A stretch of DNA of 64,000 bases from positions 5,497,501 to 5,561,500 of the forward strand of contig RHDP01000001.1 of NCBI GenBank assembly GCA_003725745.1, in the 5' to 3' direction. This document shows, piece after piece, positions 49,531-58,238 of this stretch. Position 1 is the first letter of the stretch. Each line of letters starts with the position of its first letter. The notes under the pieces were generated by a model that searched no databases, was not told the origin of the DNA, and saw only the letters and a program-made list of their open reading frames with translations. The stretch is from Streptomyces sp. I6. Lineage in GTDB: Bacteria > Actinomycetota > Actinomycetes > Streptomycetales > Streptomycetaceae. The position numbers and the translations under genes were made by a program.

Positions 49531-50013
49531 GCCCTCACCGTAGGGCGGCTGCAACGAGCGGTCCAGGCCTGGGGCGGCCCGCCGGCTTCGAGGCTTGCGG
49601 GCCACGCCGCGCACCCTGGGGCGGGCGGGCCCCAGGGCGACTTGGACGTGTGACTCCTGTGGTGTGGCGAAGTCGCCGCCTCAGGCGACGGCGCCGTCCC
49701 ACTCGGTCAGGATGTCTCGCACCACGACCAGTTCGCGGGGGTACAGCCCGCCCGGAACGCCCAGCGGGTAGGCGTACGGTCCGGTGACGATCACCGTTCC
49801 CGATAGGGGGTTCGACTCGTGGGGATGACGGGCCGTTCGGGACGTGAGGTGCCCCGTCACGTCGCCGGCACCAGGTCGTAGCCCGCGTGACACCTGTCGC
49901 GCAGCGGGAACCAGCGGGTGTACTCCGTGAAGTTCGCCCTTCGGTAAGCCCGGTCGTAGGTCCGCCGCTGCCGAGCCGAGCCCGTGCGGCCGTCGGCCGG
50001 CCCGCGGGGGCGG
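49531..50013. other. 483-bp region with probable gene remnants
   Basis: Leftward remnants can be read: a 49857-49985 piece ending YDRAYRRANFTEYTRWFPLR then DRCHAGYDLVPAT and stop, and a 49681-49893 frame with GTVIVTGPYAYPLGVPGG, LYPRELVVVRDILTEWDG. Both have protein-like composition but I cannot place them in a family, and no good start was found. They may be ends of decayed genes. Confidence 0.35.
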
Positions 50014-51765
50014 TCACGCCTCGTGCAGCACCGCACATGACTCGCCCGCCAGTTCGAGGACTCCTTCCGGCCCCGGCGGCACGGCCGGGCCCCAGGCGGC
50101 GAGCACCCTGCCGCCCCCGTAGCCCAGGGGGATGCGGGCCGGTTCGGCGCCGAGGTTGACCGCGACCCGGACCTCCCCGCGCCGGTAGACGAACCAGCGC
50201 GCCACCTCGTCGTAGGCGACCCGGACGGCTGCCAGGTCCGGGTCGGAGAGGTCCGGCTCGCCCCGGCGCAGGGCGATCAGCTCGCGGTACCACGCCAGGA
50301 GCCGGGCGTGGGGTTCGCGGTCCCGCTCGGAGCGGTCCAGGCAGGACCGCCCCCGGGTGGCGGGGTCCTGCGGGTCGGGGATCTCGTGCGCCGCCCAGCC
50401 GGTCCCGGCGAACTCCCGCCGCCTGCCCTGCCGTACCGCCTCGGCGAGCTCCGGGTCCGTGTGGTCGGTGAAGAACTGCCACGGGGTACGGGCGCCCCAC
50501 TCCTCGCCCATGAACAGCATCGGGACGTACGGTCCCGTCAGCACCAGCGCGGCCGCGCAGGCGAGCAGCCCGGGGGAGAGGGACGCCGACAGCCGGTCGC
50601 CCGTCGCCCGGTTGCCGATCTGGTCATGGGTCTGGGCGTAGCCGACGAACCGGTGCGCCGGGGTGCGTACCAGATCGACGGGCCGTCCGTGCGTGCGCCC
50701 GCGGAACGTCGAGTACGTGCCGTCGTGGAAGAACACATGGCCGAGGGTCTTGGCGAGTGCGCCGAGCGGCGCGCGCGCGAAGTCGGCGTAGTAGCCCTGC
50801 GACTCGCCGGTCAGCGCGGTGTGCAGGGCGTGGTGGAAGTCGTCGTTCCACTGGGTGTGGATCCCGAGGCCGCCCTCCTCACGCGGGGTGGTCGTCCTCG
50901 GGTCGCAGCGGTCGGACTCGGCGATCAGGAACACCGGCCGCCGCACCTCGGCCCCGAACCGGTCGACCGCCGCCGACAGTTCCTCGAGGAACGTCAGGGC
51001 GCGGGTGTCGACCAGGGCGTGGACCGCGTCCAGCCGCAGCCCGTCGATGCGGTAGTCCCGCAGCCACGCCAGCGCGCTGCCGATCAGGTACGCGCGCACC
51101 TCGTCGGAGCCGGGCGCGTCGAGGTTGACCGCCGAGCCCCACGGCGTGTGGTGGATGTCCGTCAGATACGGCCCGAACGCCGGCAGATGGTTGCCGGACG
51201 GCCCCAGGTGGTTGTGCACCACGTCCAGGACCACACCGAGGCCGAGGCCGTGCGCCGTGTCGACGAAGCGCTTCAGCGCCCCGGGGCCGCCGTACGGCTC
51301 GTGTACGGCCCAGGGCGCCACACCGTCGTAACCCCAGCCGTGCGTGCCCGGGAAGGGGCACAGGGGCATCAGCTCCACATGGGTGATGCCGAGTTCCGCC
51401 AGCTCATCGAGCCGCGCGGCAGCGGCGTCGAGCGTGCCCTCGGGTGTGTAGGTGCCGACGTGCAGTTCGTAGAGGACCGCGCCCGCGAGTTCCCGGCCGC
51501 GCCAGTCCTCGTCGCCCCAGACGTACGCGTCGGGGGAGACCACGGCGCTCGGCCCGTCCGGGCCGCCGGGCTGCCGGCGCGAGCGGGGATCGGGCAGGAC
51601 CGGGCCGCCGTCCAGCCGGAAGCCGTACCGGTCCCCGTCACCTGCGTCCGCCTCGGCCGTCCACCAGTCCTCCCGTGACGGATCGCGCTCCATCCCCTGT
51701 TCGGTGTCCTCCAGCCACAAGTCGACCCGGTCCTGCGCGTGCGGTGCCCATACCTCGAACAGCAC
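50014..51765 (-). CDS. treZ: malto-oligosyltrehalose trehalohydrolase
   Basis: 583 residues, normal TreZ length. TreZ (GH13) releases trehalose from maltooligosyltrehalose made by TreY. N-terminal carbohydrate-module strand FEVWAPHAQDRVDLWLED, then YELHVGTYTPEGTLDAA, the TreZ-specific LMPLCPFPGTHGWGYDGVAP, and GH13 catalytic residues: Asp nucleophile in GLRLDAVHALVD, Glu in FLIAESDRCDP, Asp in AQTHDQIGNRATGD. GTG 51765 gives the standard VLFEVWAPH start. No treY lies beside it here. Upstream are hexamer repeats shared with the divergent GH1 promoter. Confidence 0.94.
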   Translation of the reverse strand: MLFEVWAPHAQDRVDLWLEDTEQGMERDPSREDWWTAEADAGDGDRYGFRLDGGPVLPDPRSRRQPGGPDGPSAVVSPDAYVWGDEDWRGRELAGAVLYELHVGTYTPEGTLDAAAARLDELAELGITHVELMPLCPFPGTHGWGYDGVAPWAVHEPYGGPGALKRFVDTAHGLGLGVVLDVVHNHLGPSGNHLPAFGPYLTDIHHTPWGSAVNLDAPGSDEVRAYLIGSALAWLRDYRIDGLRLDAVHALVDTRALTFLEELSAAVDRFGAEVRRPVFLIAESDRCDPRTTTPREEGGLGIHTQWNDDFHHALHTALTGESQGYYADFARAPLGALAKTLGHVFFHDGTYSTFRGRTHGRPVDLVRTPAHRFVGYAQTHDQIGNRATGDRLSASLSPGLLACAAALVLTGPYVPMLFMGEEWGARTPWQFFTDHTDPELAEAVRQGRRREFAGTGWAAHEIPDPQDPATRGRSCLDRSERDREPHARLLAWYRELIALRRGEPDLSDPDLAAVRVAYDEVARWFVYRRGEVRVAVNLGAEPARIPLGYGGGRVLAAWGPAVPPGPEGVLELAGESCAVLHEA

Positions 51766-51792
51766 GTGATCGATCCCCTGTCATATCGGCGT

Positions 51793-51856
51793 CGGCGTTG
51801 ATGCGGGCGTTGATGCGGGCGTTGGTGTTGGCGTCGGTGTCGGTGTCGGTGTCGGT
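51793..51856. repeat. short tandem repeats in the treZ/GH1 divergent gap
   Basis: Two copies of GGCGTTGATGCG (51793-51816 region) followed by GGCGTTGGTGTTGGCG and four exact GTCGGT hexamers (51833-51856). They lie 30-90 bases upstream of treZ and about 145 bases from the GH1 start, so slippage could change promoter spacing. Confidence 0.8.
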
Positions 51857-51999
51857 GGCGGCGCAGGCGCCGGAGGCAGCGTCCCTCGTACCGGCACCGG
51901 CGGACTCGTGCCGTGCTGCGCCGTGAGCGGTGGTTTCCTCCCATCCTGGCAATTCCGACCCCTGGAGGCGCCGTACTCGCCGGTACTAGGGTCCGCGCC

Positions 52000-53412
52000 A
52001 TGACATCGCCCTCCCCGGCTCCTCACTCCACGACACCTCCGTCACCTCCACCGCTGCCCGCCTTCCCACCCGGGTTCCTGTGGGGCGCCTCGGCCTCCGC
52101 GTTCCAGACGGAGGGCGCCTCCGGCGCCGACGGCAAGGGCCCCTCGGGGTGGGACGCCTTCGCCGCCGAACCAGGCCGGATCAAGGACGGCTCCGACGCC
52201 TCCCGGGGAACCGGCTTCCACGAGCGCTACCGCGAGGATGTGGCCCTGCTCGCAGGCATGGCAGCAGGCGCCTTCCGCTTCTCCATCAGCTGGCCCCGGG
52301 TCATCCCCGGCGGAAGCGGGCCGGTGAACCCCGCCGGGCTCGGCTTCTACGACCGGCTCGTCGACGAACTGTGCGAGCACGGCATCGTTCCCGCGCCCAC
52401 GCTCTACCACTGGGACACCCCGCTGCCCCTGGAGGAGGCCGGAGGCTGGCTGAACCGCGGCACCGCCGAGCGGTTCGCCGACTACGCCGCCGTGGTCGCC
52501 GAGCGCCTCGCCGACCGCGTCCCCATGTGGATCACCGTCAACGAGCCCGCCGAGGTCACCATGCTCGGATACGCGCTCGGCGAACACGCCCCCGGCAGAA
52601 GGCTCCTCTTCGACGCCCTGCCCGCCGCCCACCACCAGCTCCTCGCCCATGGCCTCGCCGTCCGGGCCCTGCGTGCCGCGGGCGTTGGGAACATCGGCCT
52701 CGCCGTCTCCCACTCGCCCGTACACCCGTCGAGCGACGGCGAGGACGACCGCTCCGCCGCCGGGCTCTACGACACGCTCACCAACCGGCTCTTCTCCGAC
52801 CCGCTGCTGACCGGCCGATACCCGGACGGGTTCGACGGACTGATGCCGGGTCCGGTCGCCGACGACCTCGCGGTCATCTCCGAGCGCCTGGACTGGTACG
52901 GCGTGAACTACTACCACCCCATGCGAGTCGGTGCGCCCGCGCCCGACGCGCTGGAGACATACGCCGGAGTGGGCATGCCCGCGGAACTCCCCTTCGCACT
53001 GCGGGAGATGGAGGGCACCGAGCGCACCCGCTTCGGCTGGCCCGTCGTCCCGGACGGTCTCCGGGAACTGCTCGTCGGCCTCAAGGCGCGCTACGGAGAC
53101 CGGCTCCCGCCCGTCCACATCACGGAGAACGGCTGCTCCTACGACGGCCTGGACGACCGGTCCCGGATCGCGTTCCTCGACGGCCATCTGCGCGCCCTGC
53201 ACCGGGCGGTCGAGGAGGGCATCGATGTCCGCGGGTACTTCGTCTGGTCGCTCACCGACAACATCGAATGGGCGGAGGGCGCCTCGCAGCGCTTCGGCCT
53301 GGTCCACGTCGACTACGACACGCTGGAACGCACCCCGAAGGCGTCGTACGCGTGGTACCGCGACGTCATCCGCGCCCAGCGGGCCGCGTGGCCCTCGCGT
53401 CCAGCGGGCTGA
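52000..53412 (+). CDS. GH1 beta-glucosidase
   Basis: 470 residues from ATG 52000. GH1 features in order: PPGFLWGASASAFQTEGAS, FRFSISWPRVIPGG, YHWDTPLPLEEAGGW, acid/base Glu in ITVNEPAEVTML, YGVNYYHPMRV, nucleophile Glu in VHITENGCSYDG, and RGYFVWSLTDNIEWAEG near the end. No signal peptide, so it hydrolyses imported beta-glucosides such as cellobiose in the cytosol. The final bases, including the stop, are repeated downstream (53404-53600). Confidence 0.95.
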   Translation: MTSPSPAPHSTTPPSPPPLPAFPPGFLWGASASAFQTEGASGADGKGPSGWDAFAAEPGRIKDGSDASRGTGFHERYREDVALLAGMAAGAFRFSISWPRVIPGGSGPVNPAGLGFYDRLVDELCEHGIVPAPTLYHWDTPLPLEEAGGWLNRGTAERFADYAAVVAERLADRVPMWITVNEPAEVTMLGYALGEHAPGRRLLFDALPAAHHQLLAHGLAVRALRAAGVGNIGLAVSHSPVHPSSDGEDDRSAAGLYDTLTNRLFSDPLLTGRYPDGFDGLMPGPVADDLAVISERLDWYGVNYYHPMRVGAPAPDALETYAGVGMPAELPFALREMEGTERTRFGWPVVPDGLRELLVGLKARYGDRLPPVHITENGCSYDGLDDRSRIAFLDGHLRALHRAVEEGIDVRGYFVWSLTDNIEWAEGASQRFGLVHVDYDTLERTPKASYAWYRDVIRAQRAAWPSRPAG

Positions 53413-53600
53413 AGGGCCGGCGAGCTGAGGGCCGGGGGCTGAAGGGTCGGCGGGCTGAAGGGGCCGGGGCGCGGCCGTGCGCGGAGCTGGGGGTGCGGGT
53501 CGTAGCACGAGAAAGGGCCGATGGGGGGCGCGGCCGCGCACGGCGCGGCGACCCGCGCTGTTCGGCGGGCTGAAGGGGCCGGGGCGCGGCCGCGCGCGGA
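53404..53600. repeat. degenerate repeats of the GH1 gene end
   Basis: Short units of the type GGGCTGAAGGGCCGG recur at about 53406, 53423, 53437, 53452 and again at 53567; the first includes the GH1 stop codon. A longer near-identical pair, starting GGCGGGCTGAAGGGGCCGGG at 53449 and 53563, runs for about 38 bases. The rest of the 415-bp gap to the FHA gene holds no gene I can support. Confidence 0.75.
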
Positions 53601-53827
53601 GCGGCACTCGCTCCGCGCGCCCCGGGTCAGAAGTCGAGGTGGATGCACGGAGCGGAGCGAGGCCGGCCGCGGCGGAGACGGGGCAGGGCCCGCCACCGGG
53701 CAGCGGCTTCGAACTCGCCGCAGTCCGGGCGTTCCCGTCCGCCTCCCGGGGCCTGCCGAACCGGCACTGAAGCGATCTCCCCTGTCCCTTCTGGACACCC
53801 GGGGCGCCCCACCGGACAATCGGGTCT

Positions 53828-54379
53828 GTGACGTCCTCCTTCGAGTTCCGGACGCGTCCCGCGCGGCCCTCCGACGCCGAGCGGGAGCGCGTGCTGGGAG
53901 TGCTCCGGGAGGGTGCCGTCCAGGGCCGGCTGTCGCACGACACGTTCGTGCGGCGCATGGAACTCGCCCTGGCCGCGCGCGGACCGGACGAACTCCGGGT
54001 GCTCACCGCGGACCTGCGGCCGTACGGCGGCCGGCTGTCCGACAAGCTGTTCGGTGCGGTGGGGCGGGTCTCGGCGTTCTCGATGAGGCTCGGCCGCGCC
54101 TGGCGGGCGGAGCGGCTGCCTCCGCTGCTGCTGCCGGAGCCCGGGCCGTCGCCGCTGCGCATCGGCCGCGATCCGTCCAACGGGCTGCGGCTCAGCCACG
54201 ATACGGTGTCGCGGCTGCACGCCGAGCTGTCGCTGCAGGGCGGCCTGTGGGTGCTCCGCGACCTCGGTTCGACCAACGGCACGACCGTCAACGGCCGTCG
54301 TGTGACCGGCTCGGTGGCGGTCCGGGCCGGGGACATGGTCGGCTTCGGCCAGATGAGCTTCCGCCTCGACGCGCGCTGA
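53828..54379 (+). CDS. DUF1707-FHA domain protein
   Basis: 183 residues from GTG 53828. Residues about 12-65 are the DUF1707 (SHOCT-like) module: RPSDAERERVLGVLREGAVQ, GRLSHDTFVRRMELALAA. The FHA phosphothreonine-binding domain fills the C-terminal part: LRIGRDPSNGLRLSHDTVSR (binding Arg and Ser), LHAELSLQGGLWVLRDLGS, TNGTTVNGRRV. It would bind targets of Ser/Thr kinases and is probably an intracellular adaptor. No kinase is next to it. Its 3' end is duplicated downstream. Confidence 0.94.
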   Translation: MTSSFEFRTRPARPSDAERERVLGVLREGAVQGRLSHDTFVRRMELALAARGPDELRVLTADLRPYGGRLSDKLFGAVGRVSAFSMRLGRAWRAERLPPLLLPEPGPSPLRIGRDPSNGLRLSHDTVSRLHAELSLQGGLWVLRDLGSTNGTTVNGRRVTGSVAVRAGDMVGFGQMSFRLDAR

Positions 54380-54448
54380 GCGGCGGCGCGGTGGAGTCAG
54401 GCGTCGTCGTCGGCGAGGGCTCCGCCTCGACGCGCGCTGAGCGGTGGC
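54361..54448. repeat. duplicated 27-bp end of the FHA gene
   Basis: The last codons and stop of the FHA gene (CCGCCTCGACGCGCGCTGAG, from 54361) recur at 54422 with one base difference over 27, a period of 61 bp. The remaining gap to the Usp gene (to 54723) has only GC-rich sequence and no credible gene. Confidence 0.9.
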
Positions 54449-54723
54449 ACCCGGCCCGGAGGGGCCCGTACGCGCAGGCGGTGACCCGGAGCCGCGGGGC
54501 CGGGGCCGGAGGCCACATCCCGGGAGACCGCCCCGTCCTGCCGCCTCCCGCAGGCCGCCGTCCCCGCCCCGGAGCACCCCGCAGGCGTTCGTTCACTCTC
54601 CGTGATCGCCAGAATCGCGCGGTCTCCCGTGAGTCGGTACTTTCTTGATCAGGGTCCTTTCGCGCCGACGGCCGCGCCCGACGCGCCCGGCCCCTCGCGA
54701 GAGCCCGAGGCAAGGAGGGCAGC

Positions 54724-55581
54724 ATGTCCCGACCGATCGCCGTGGGAGTGGACGGCTCCGACGGAAGTCTCGCGGCCGTGGACTGGGCCGCCGACGAGGC
54801 CGCGCTGCGCGGTGCCCCGCTGCGGCTGGTGTACGCCACGCAGTGGATCCCCCACCAGCCGCAGGCCGTGCGGATGACGCACGAGGAGCGGGCCGAGGAG
54901 GCGGGGGACGTCCTGGGTGCCATGGAGGAGCGCGCCCGCGCCCGCAGGCCCGAGCTGACCTTGGCAGCCGAGGAGGTCGAGGACGCACCCACCCGGGTGC
55001 TGCTGGACGCAGGGTCCGAGGCCGAGGTCCTGGTCGTGGGGACGCACGGGCTCAGCGGCATCGGCGGGTTCATGGTCGGCTCCGTCGGGCAGGAGGTGGT
55101 CGCGGACGCGAAACAGCCGGTGGTGCTGGTGCGGCCCGACTACCGCGAGGACGCCCATGGCGCGCACGGCCGGAACAAGGTCGTGCTCGGTCTCGACATC
55201 GACGACGCCGCGGACGAAGTGCTCGAGTTCGCGTTCGACTACGCGGCCCGCCGCGGTGTCCCCCTGCATGTGCTGCACAGCTGGCACGCCCCGTTCCTGC
55301 ACCGCCACCGGGCGGCCGCGGAAACGGACTCGGGCCCGCAGGCCGAGATGGCCTCCGCGCTGGCGCAGGCGGTGCGGCCCTACCGCGACAAGTACCCCGC
55401 GGTGGACGTCTCGGAGGAGTCGGCCATCGGTCGCCCGGCCGGCCGCCTCGTCGAGGAGGCCGCGGACGCCCGTCTCGTGGTACTCGGGAGGCGCCGGGGG
55501 CACGGTTCGCACATCGGCTCGACGACTCACGCCCTGATCCACCACGCCCCCTGCCCGGTGGCCGTCGTCCCGCACGGCTGA
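54724..55581 (+). CDS. tandem-domain universal stress protein
   Basis: 285 residues from ATG 54724, preceded by AAGGAGG. Two Usp domains. The first begins IAVGVDGSDGSLAAVDWAAD and its ATP loop is VVGTHGLSGIGGFMVGSVGQ; the second begins KVVLGLDIDDAADEVLEFAF with GRRRGHGSHIGSTTHALIHH. Both keep the G-x2-G-x9-G-S/T ATP-binding spacing. Such proteins help survival under hypoxia or stationary phase, often with central metabolism genes, which follow here. Confidence 0.95.
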   Translation: MSRPIAVGVDGSDGSLAAVDWAADEAALRGAPLRLVYATQWIPHQPQAVRMTHEERAEEAGDVLGAMEERARARRPELTLAAEEVEDAPTRVLLDAGSEAEVLVVGTHGLSGIGGFMVGSVGQEVVADAKQPVVLVRPDYREDAHGAHGRNKVVLGLDIDDAADEVLEFAFDYAARRGVPLHVLHSWHAPFLHRHRAAAETDSGPQAEMASALAQAVRPYRDKYPAVDVSEESAIGRPAGRLVEEAADARLVVLGRRRGHGSHIGSTTHALIHHAPCPVAVVPHG

Positions 55582-56110
55582 GGCGCCCGCCCCGCGAGCG
55601 CCATCGCGGTACCCGCCCGCCAGGCGCGTTTCACCCGGCGCGGGTGAGGTCCGCCCCCGGGTGCCCCGGACACGATGCGAGGAGTGCCGGCGACATCGTC
55701 GGCACCTGCGGAGCCACCGCCGTCCGCCGAGCGGGGCCCGGAGGCGGACGGCGGCCCCGTGGCGGCACCGTCCACTCGGCGGGCCGTGATGGCCCGGATG
55801 AAGACCGCGCGGAGAAGACCGCGGAGAGGACCACGGCCGGGAGCGCGGAGAGGACCACGGCGGGGAGCGCGGAGCACGCCGAGGGCCCGGGAAACACGGG
55901 CCCGGAAGGCATAGGCCCGGAACACACAGGCACAGAAGACACAGGCCCGGGAAACACGGGCCCGGAAGACAGAGACCCGGAGAACTCGGGCGCGGAGCAC
56001 ACGACGGAACGCGAACACGGAGCACGCCGGGAACGAGAAGCAGCCGAGAAGCCCGAGAGCAAGGCCGAGAAGCCCGAGAAGCCCGAGAAGCCCGAGAACG
56101 GGGATCGCTC
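55582..56110. other. 529-bp low-complexity region before transketolase
   Basis: Tandem short repeats: GGCCCGGGAAACACGGGCCC occurs twice (about 55884 and 55945) among related ACACAGGC-type units, then AGCCCGAGA repeats at 56050-56098. One frame reads as E/K/P-rich protein (EKPEKPEKPE) and ends in an ATGA overlap with tkt, but I find no proper start or homologous domain. It is more likely an expanding repeat tract than a gene, though a small coupled leader protein cannot be excluded. Confidence 0.5.
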
Positions 56111-58177
56111 ATGACCGACGACCTGGACACCCTGTCGGTGAACACCATCCGCGGACTGTGCATGGACGCCGTGCAGCGGGCCGAGTCAGGGCACCCGGGC
56201 ACACCGATGGGGATGGCCCCCGTCGCCTACACGCTCTGGCAGCGCTTCCTCAGATACGACCCCCGGGACCCGATCTGGCCCAACCGCGACCGCTTCGTGC
56301 TGTCCGAGGGGCACGCCTCGACGCTGCTGTGGTCCCTGCTGCACCTGGCCGGGGTCCATGCCGTCGACCCGGACTACGAGGTGCTTGGCCGCCCGGCCGT
56401 CACGCTGGAGGACCTGAAGTCCTTCCGGCAGCTGGACTCCCGCTGCCCCGGGCACCCCGAGTACCGCTGGACGAGCGGTGTGGAGACCACGACCGGCCCG
56501 CTCGGCCAGGGCGTCGCCACGTCCGTCGGCATGGCCCTCGCCGGCCGGTGGCAGGGTGCCGCGTACAACCGCGAGGACTTCCCGCTGTTCGACTTCGACG
56601 TGTACGCCCTCGCCGGGGACGGCTGCATGATGGAGGGCATCGCCTCCGAGGCCGCCTCCCTCGCCGGCCACCAGCGGCTGTCGAACCTGTGCTGGATCTA
56701 CGACTCGAACCGGGTCACCATCGAGGGCCACACCGACATCGCCTTCACCGAGGACGTCGCTGCCCGGTTCCTCGCGTACGGCTGGAACGTGACCACCGTC
56801 GCCGACGCCAACGACCTCGACGCCGTCGCCCGTGCCTTCCACGACTTCCGGGCCGAGGCCGAGCGCCCCACCCTGGTGCTGGTGCACAGCCACATCGGCT
56901 ACGGCTCGCCCGTCGAGGACTCCCCGAAGGCGCACGGCTCGCCGCTGGGCCCGGACGGAGTCCGCGCGGCCAAGCGTTTCCTCGGGCTGCCCGAGGACGA
57001 GGAGTTCCGGGTGCCCGACGCCGTGCGGGAGCGGTTCGCCCAGGGCATCGGCGCCCGGGGCGCGGAACTGCGCGCGGCGTGGGAGAAGCGGTTCGAGGAC
57101 TACCGGGCCTCCTGGCCGGCCGAGGCCGACGAACTGGAGCGCATGCAGCGCCGCGAGCTCCCCGACGGCTGGGACCGGGATCTCCCCGAGTTCGCGCCGG
57201 ACCCCAAGGGCCTCGCCACCCGGGACTCCTCGGGCCGGGTGCTGAACGCCCTGGCGCGGAACGTCCCCTGGCTCCTCGGCGGATCCGCCGACCTCGCCCC
57301 GTCCACGAAGACCAGGCTCACCTTCGACGGCGCGGGCGACCTGCAGCCGGAGGAGCACGGAGGACGCAACCTCCACTTCGGCATCCGCGAACACGCGGCC
57401 GCCGCCGTCGCCAACGGGATGGCCCTGACCAAACTGCGGCCGTACTGGTCCGGCTTCCTGATCTTCTCCGACTACGCCAGGGGCGCCATCCGGCTGTCGG
57501 CGCTGATGGAGCTGCCGGTCGTGCACATCTTCACCCACGACTCCATCGGCGTCGGCGAGGACGGGCCGACCCACCAGCCGGTCGAGCAGCTCGCGGGACT
57601 GCGGGCGATCCCGGGTCTGCTGGTGTTCCGTCCCGCCGACGCCGGTGAGGTCACCGAGACCTGGCGCTGCGTCGCCGAGCTGCGGCACGAACCGGCGGCG
57701 CTGGTGCTGTCCCGGCAGGCCCTGCCCACCCTCGACCGCACCCGGCTCGCGGCCGCGTCCGGCGTCGCGCGCGGCGCGTACGTCCTGGCCGACGCGCCCT
57801 CGGGCGAACCGCAGGTGATCCTGCTCGCCACCGGCTCCGAGGTGTCCCTGGCGCTGGAGGCCCGGGACGAGCTGGCGGCCGGGGGCATCGGCGCCCGCGT
57901 CGTCAGCATGCCCTGCTGGGAGCTGTTCGACCGTCAGCCGCGTGCGTACCGCGACGAGGTGCTGCCGCCGTCGGTGACCGCGCGGGTGGGCATCGAGCAG
58001 GCGTCGACGTTCGGCTGGGACCGGTACGTCGGCGACCGCGGCGCCCTCGTCGGCATGCACACGTTCGGCGCCTCCGCGCCACTGAAGCAGCTGCTCGGAA
58101 AGTTCGGGTTCACCGCCCAGCGGGTCGCGGAGACCGCCCGCGGACTGCTGGCCGCCGGACCGGGGGCGGCGCCGTGA
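56111..58177 (+). CDS. tkt: transketolase
   Basis: 688 residues, full length. Thiamine-diphosphate enzyme of the non-oxidative pentose phosphate pathway. Seen: RAESGHPGTPMGMAPVAYTL, RDRFVLSEGHASTLLWSLLH variants, SGVETTTGPLGQGVATSVGM, TPP motif GDGCMMEGIASEAASLAG with IYDSNRVTIEGHTD, FGIREHAAAAVANGMAL and THDSIGVGEDGPTHQPVEQL. Start ATG 56111. First gene of a rightward run with 6-phosphogluconate and glucose-6-phosphate dehydrogenases; no transaldolase, opcA or pgi is included, unlike the main cluster of streptomycetes. Confidence 0.96.
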   Translation: MTDDLDTLSVNTIRGLCMDAVQRAESGHPGTPMGMAPVAYTLWQRFLRYDPRDPIWPNRDRFVLSEGHASTLLWSLLHLAGVHAVDPDYEVLGRPAVTLEDLKSFRQLDSRCPGHPEYRWTSGVETTTGPLGQGVATSVGMALAGRWQGAAYNREDFPLFDFDVYALAGDGCMMEGIASEAASLAGHQRLSNLCWIYDSNRVTIEGHTDIAFTEDVAARFLAYGWNVTTVADANDLDAVARAFHDFRAEAERPTLVLVHSHIGYGSPVEDSPKAHGSPLGPDGVRAAKRFLGLPEDEEFRVPDAVRERFAQGIGARGAELRAAWEKRFEDYRASWPAEADELERMQRRELPDGWDRDLPEFAPDPKGLATRDSSGRVLNALARNVPWLLGGSADLAPSTKTRLTFDGAGDLQPEEHGGRNLHFGIREHAAAAVANGMALTKLRPYWSGFLIFSDYARGAIRLSALMELPVVHIFTHDSIGVGEDGPTHQPVEQLAGLRAIPGLLVFRPADAGEVTETWRCVAELRHEPAALVLSRQALPTLDRTRLAAASGVARGAYVLADAPSGEPQVILLATGSEVSLALEARDELAAGGIGARVVSMPCWELFDRQPRAYRDEVLPPSVTARVGIEQASTFGWDRYVGDRGALVGMHTFGASAPLKQLLGKFGFTAQRVAETARGLLAAGPGAAP

Positions 58178-58238
58178 CGGGCCGTCGCCGAGCAGTTCCG
58201 CAGACCGTCCGCACTCACCGAGAACGGGGAGATCGACC

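Noticed and set aside
49681-49893. 70-residue leftward gene upstream of the membrane protein
   Set aside because: The C-terminal half looks protein-like, but the start is weak and no family was recognised; kept only as a remnant note.
54645-56114. 489-residue rightward open frame overlapping the Usp gene and ending at tkt
   Set aside because: It overlaps the well-supported Usp gene in another frame; its product is Arg/Gly/Pro-rich then simple EKPE repeats, with no start signal or domain. Long shadow frames are usual in high-GC DNA.
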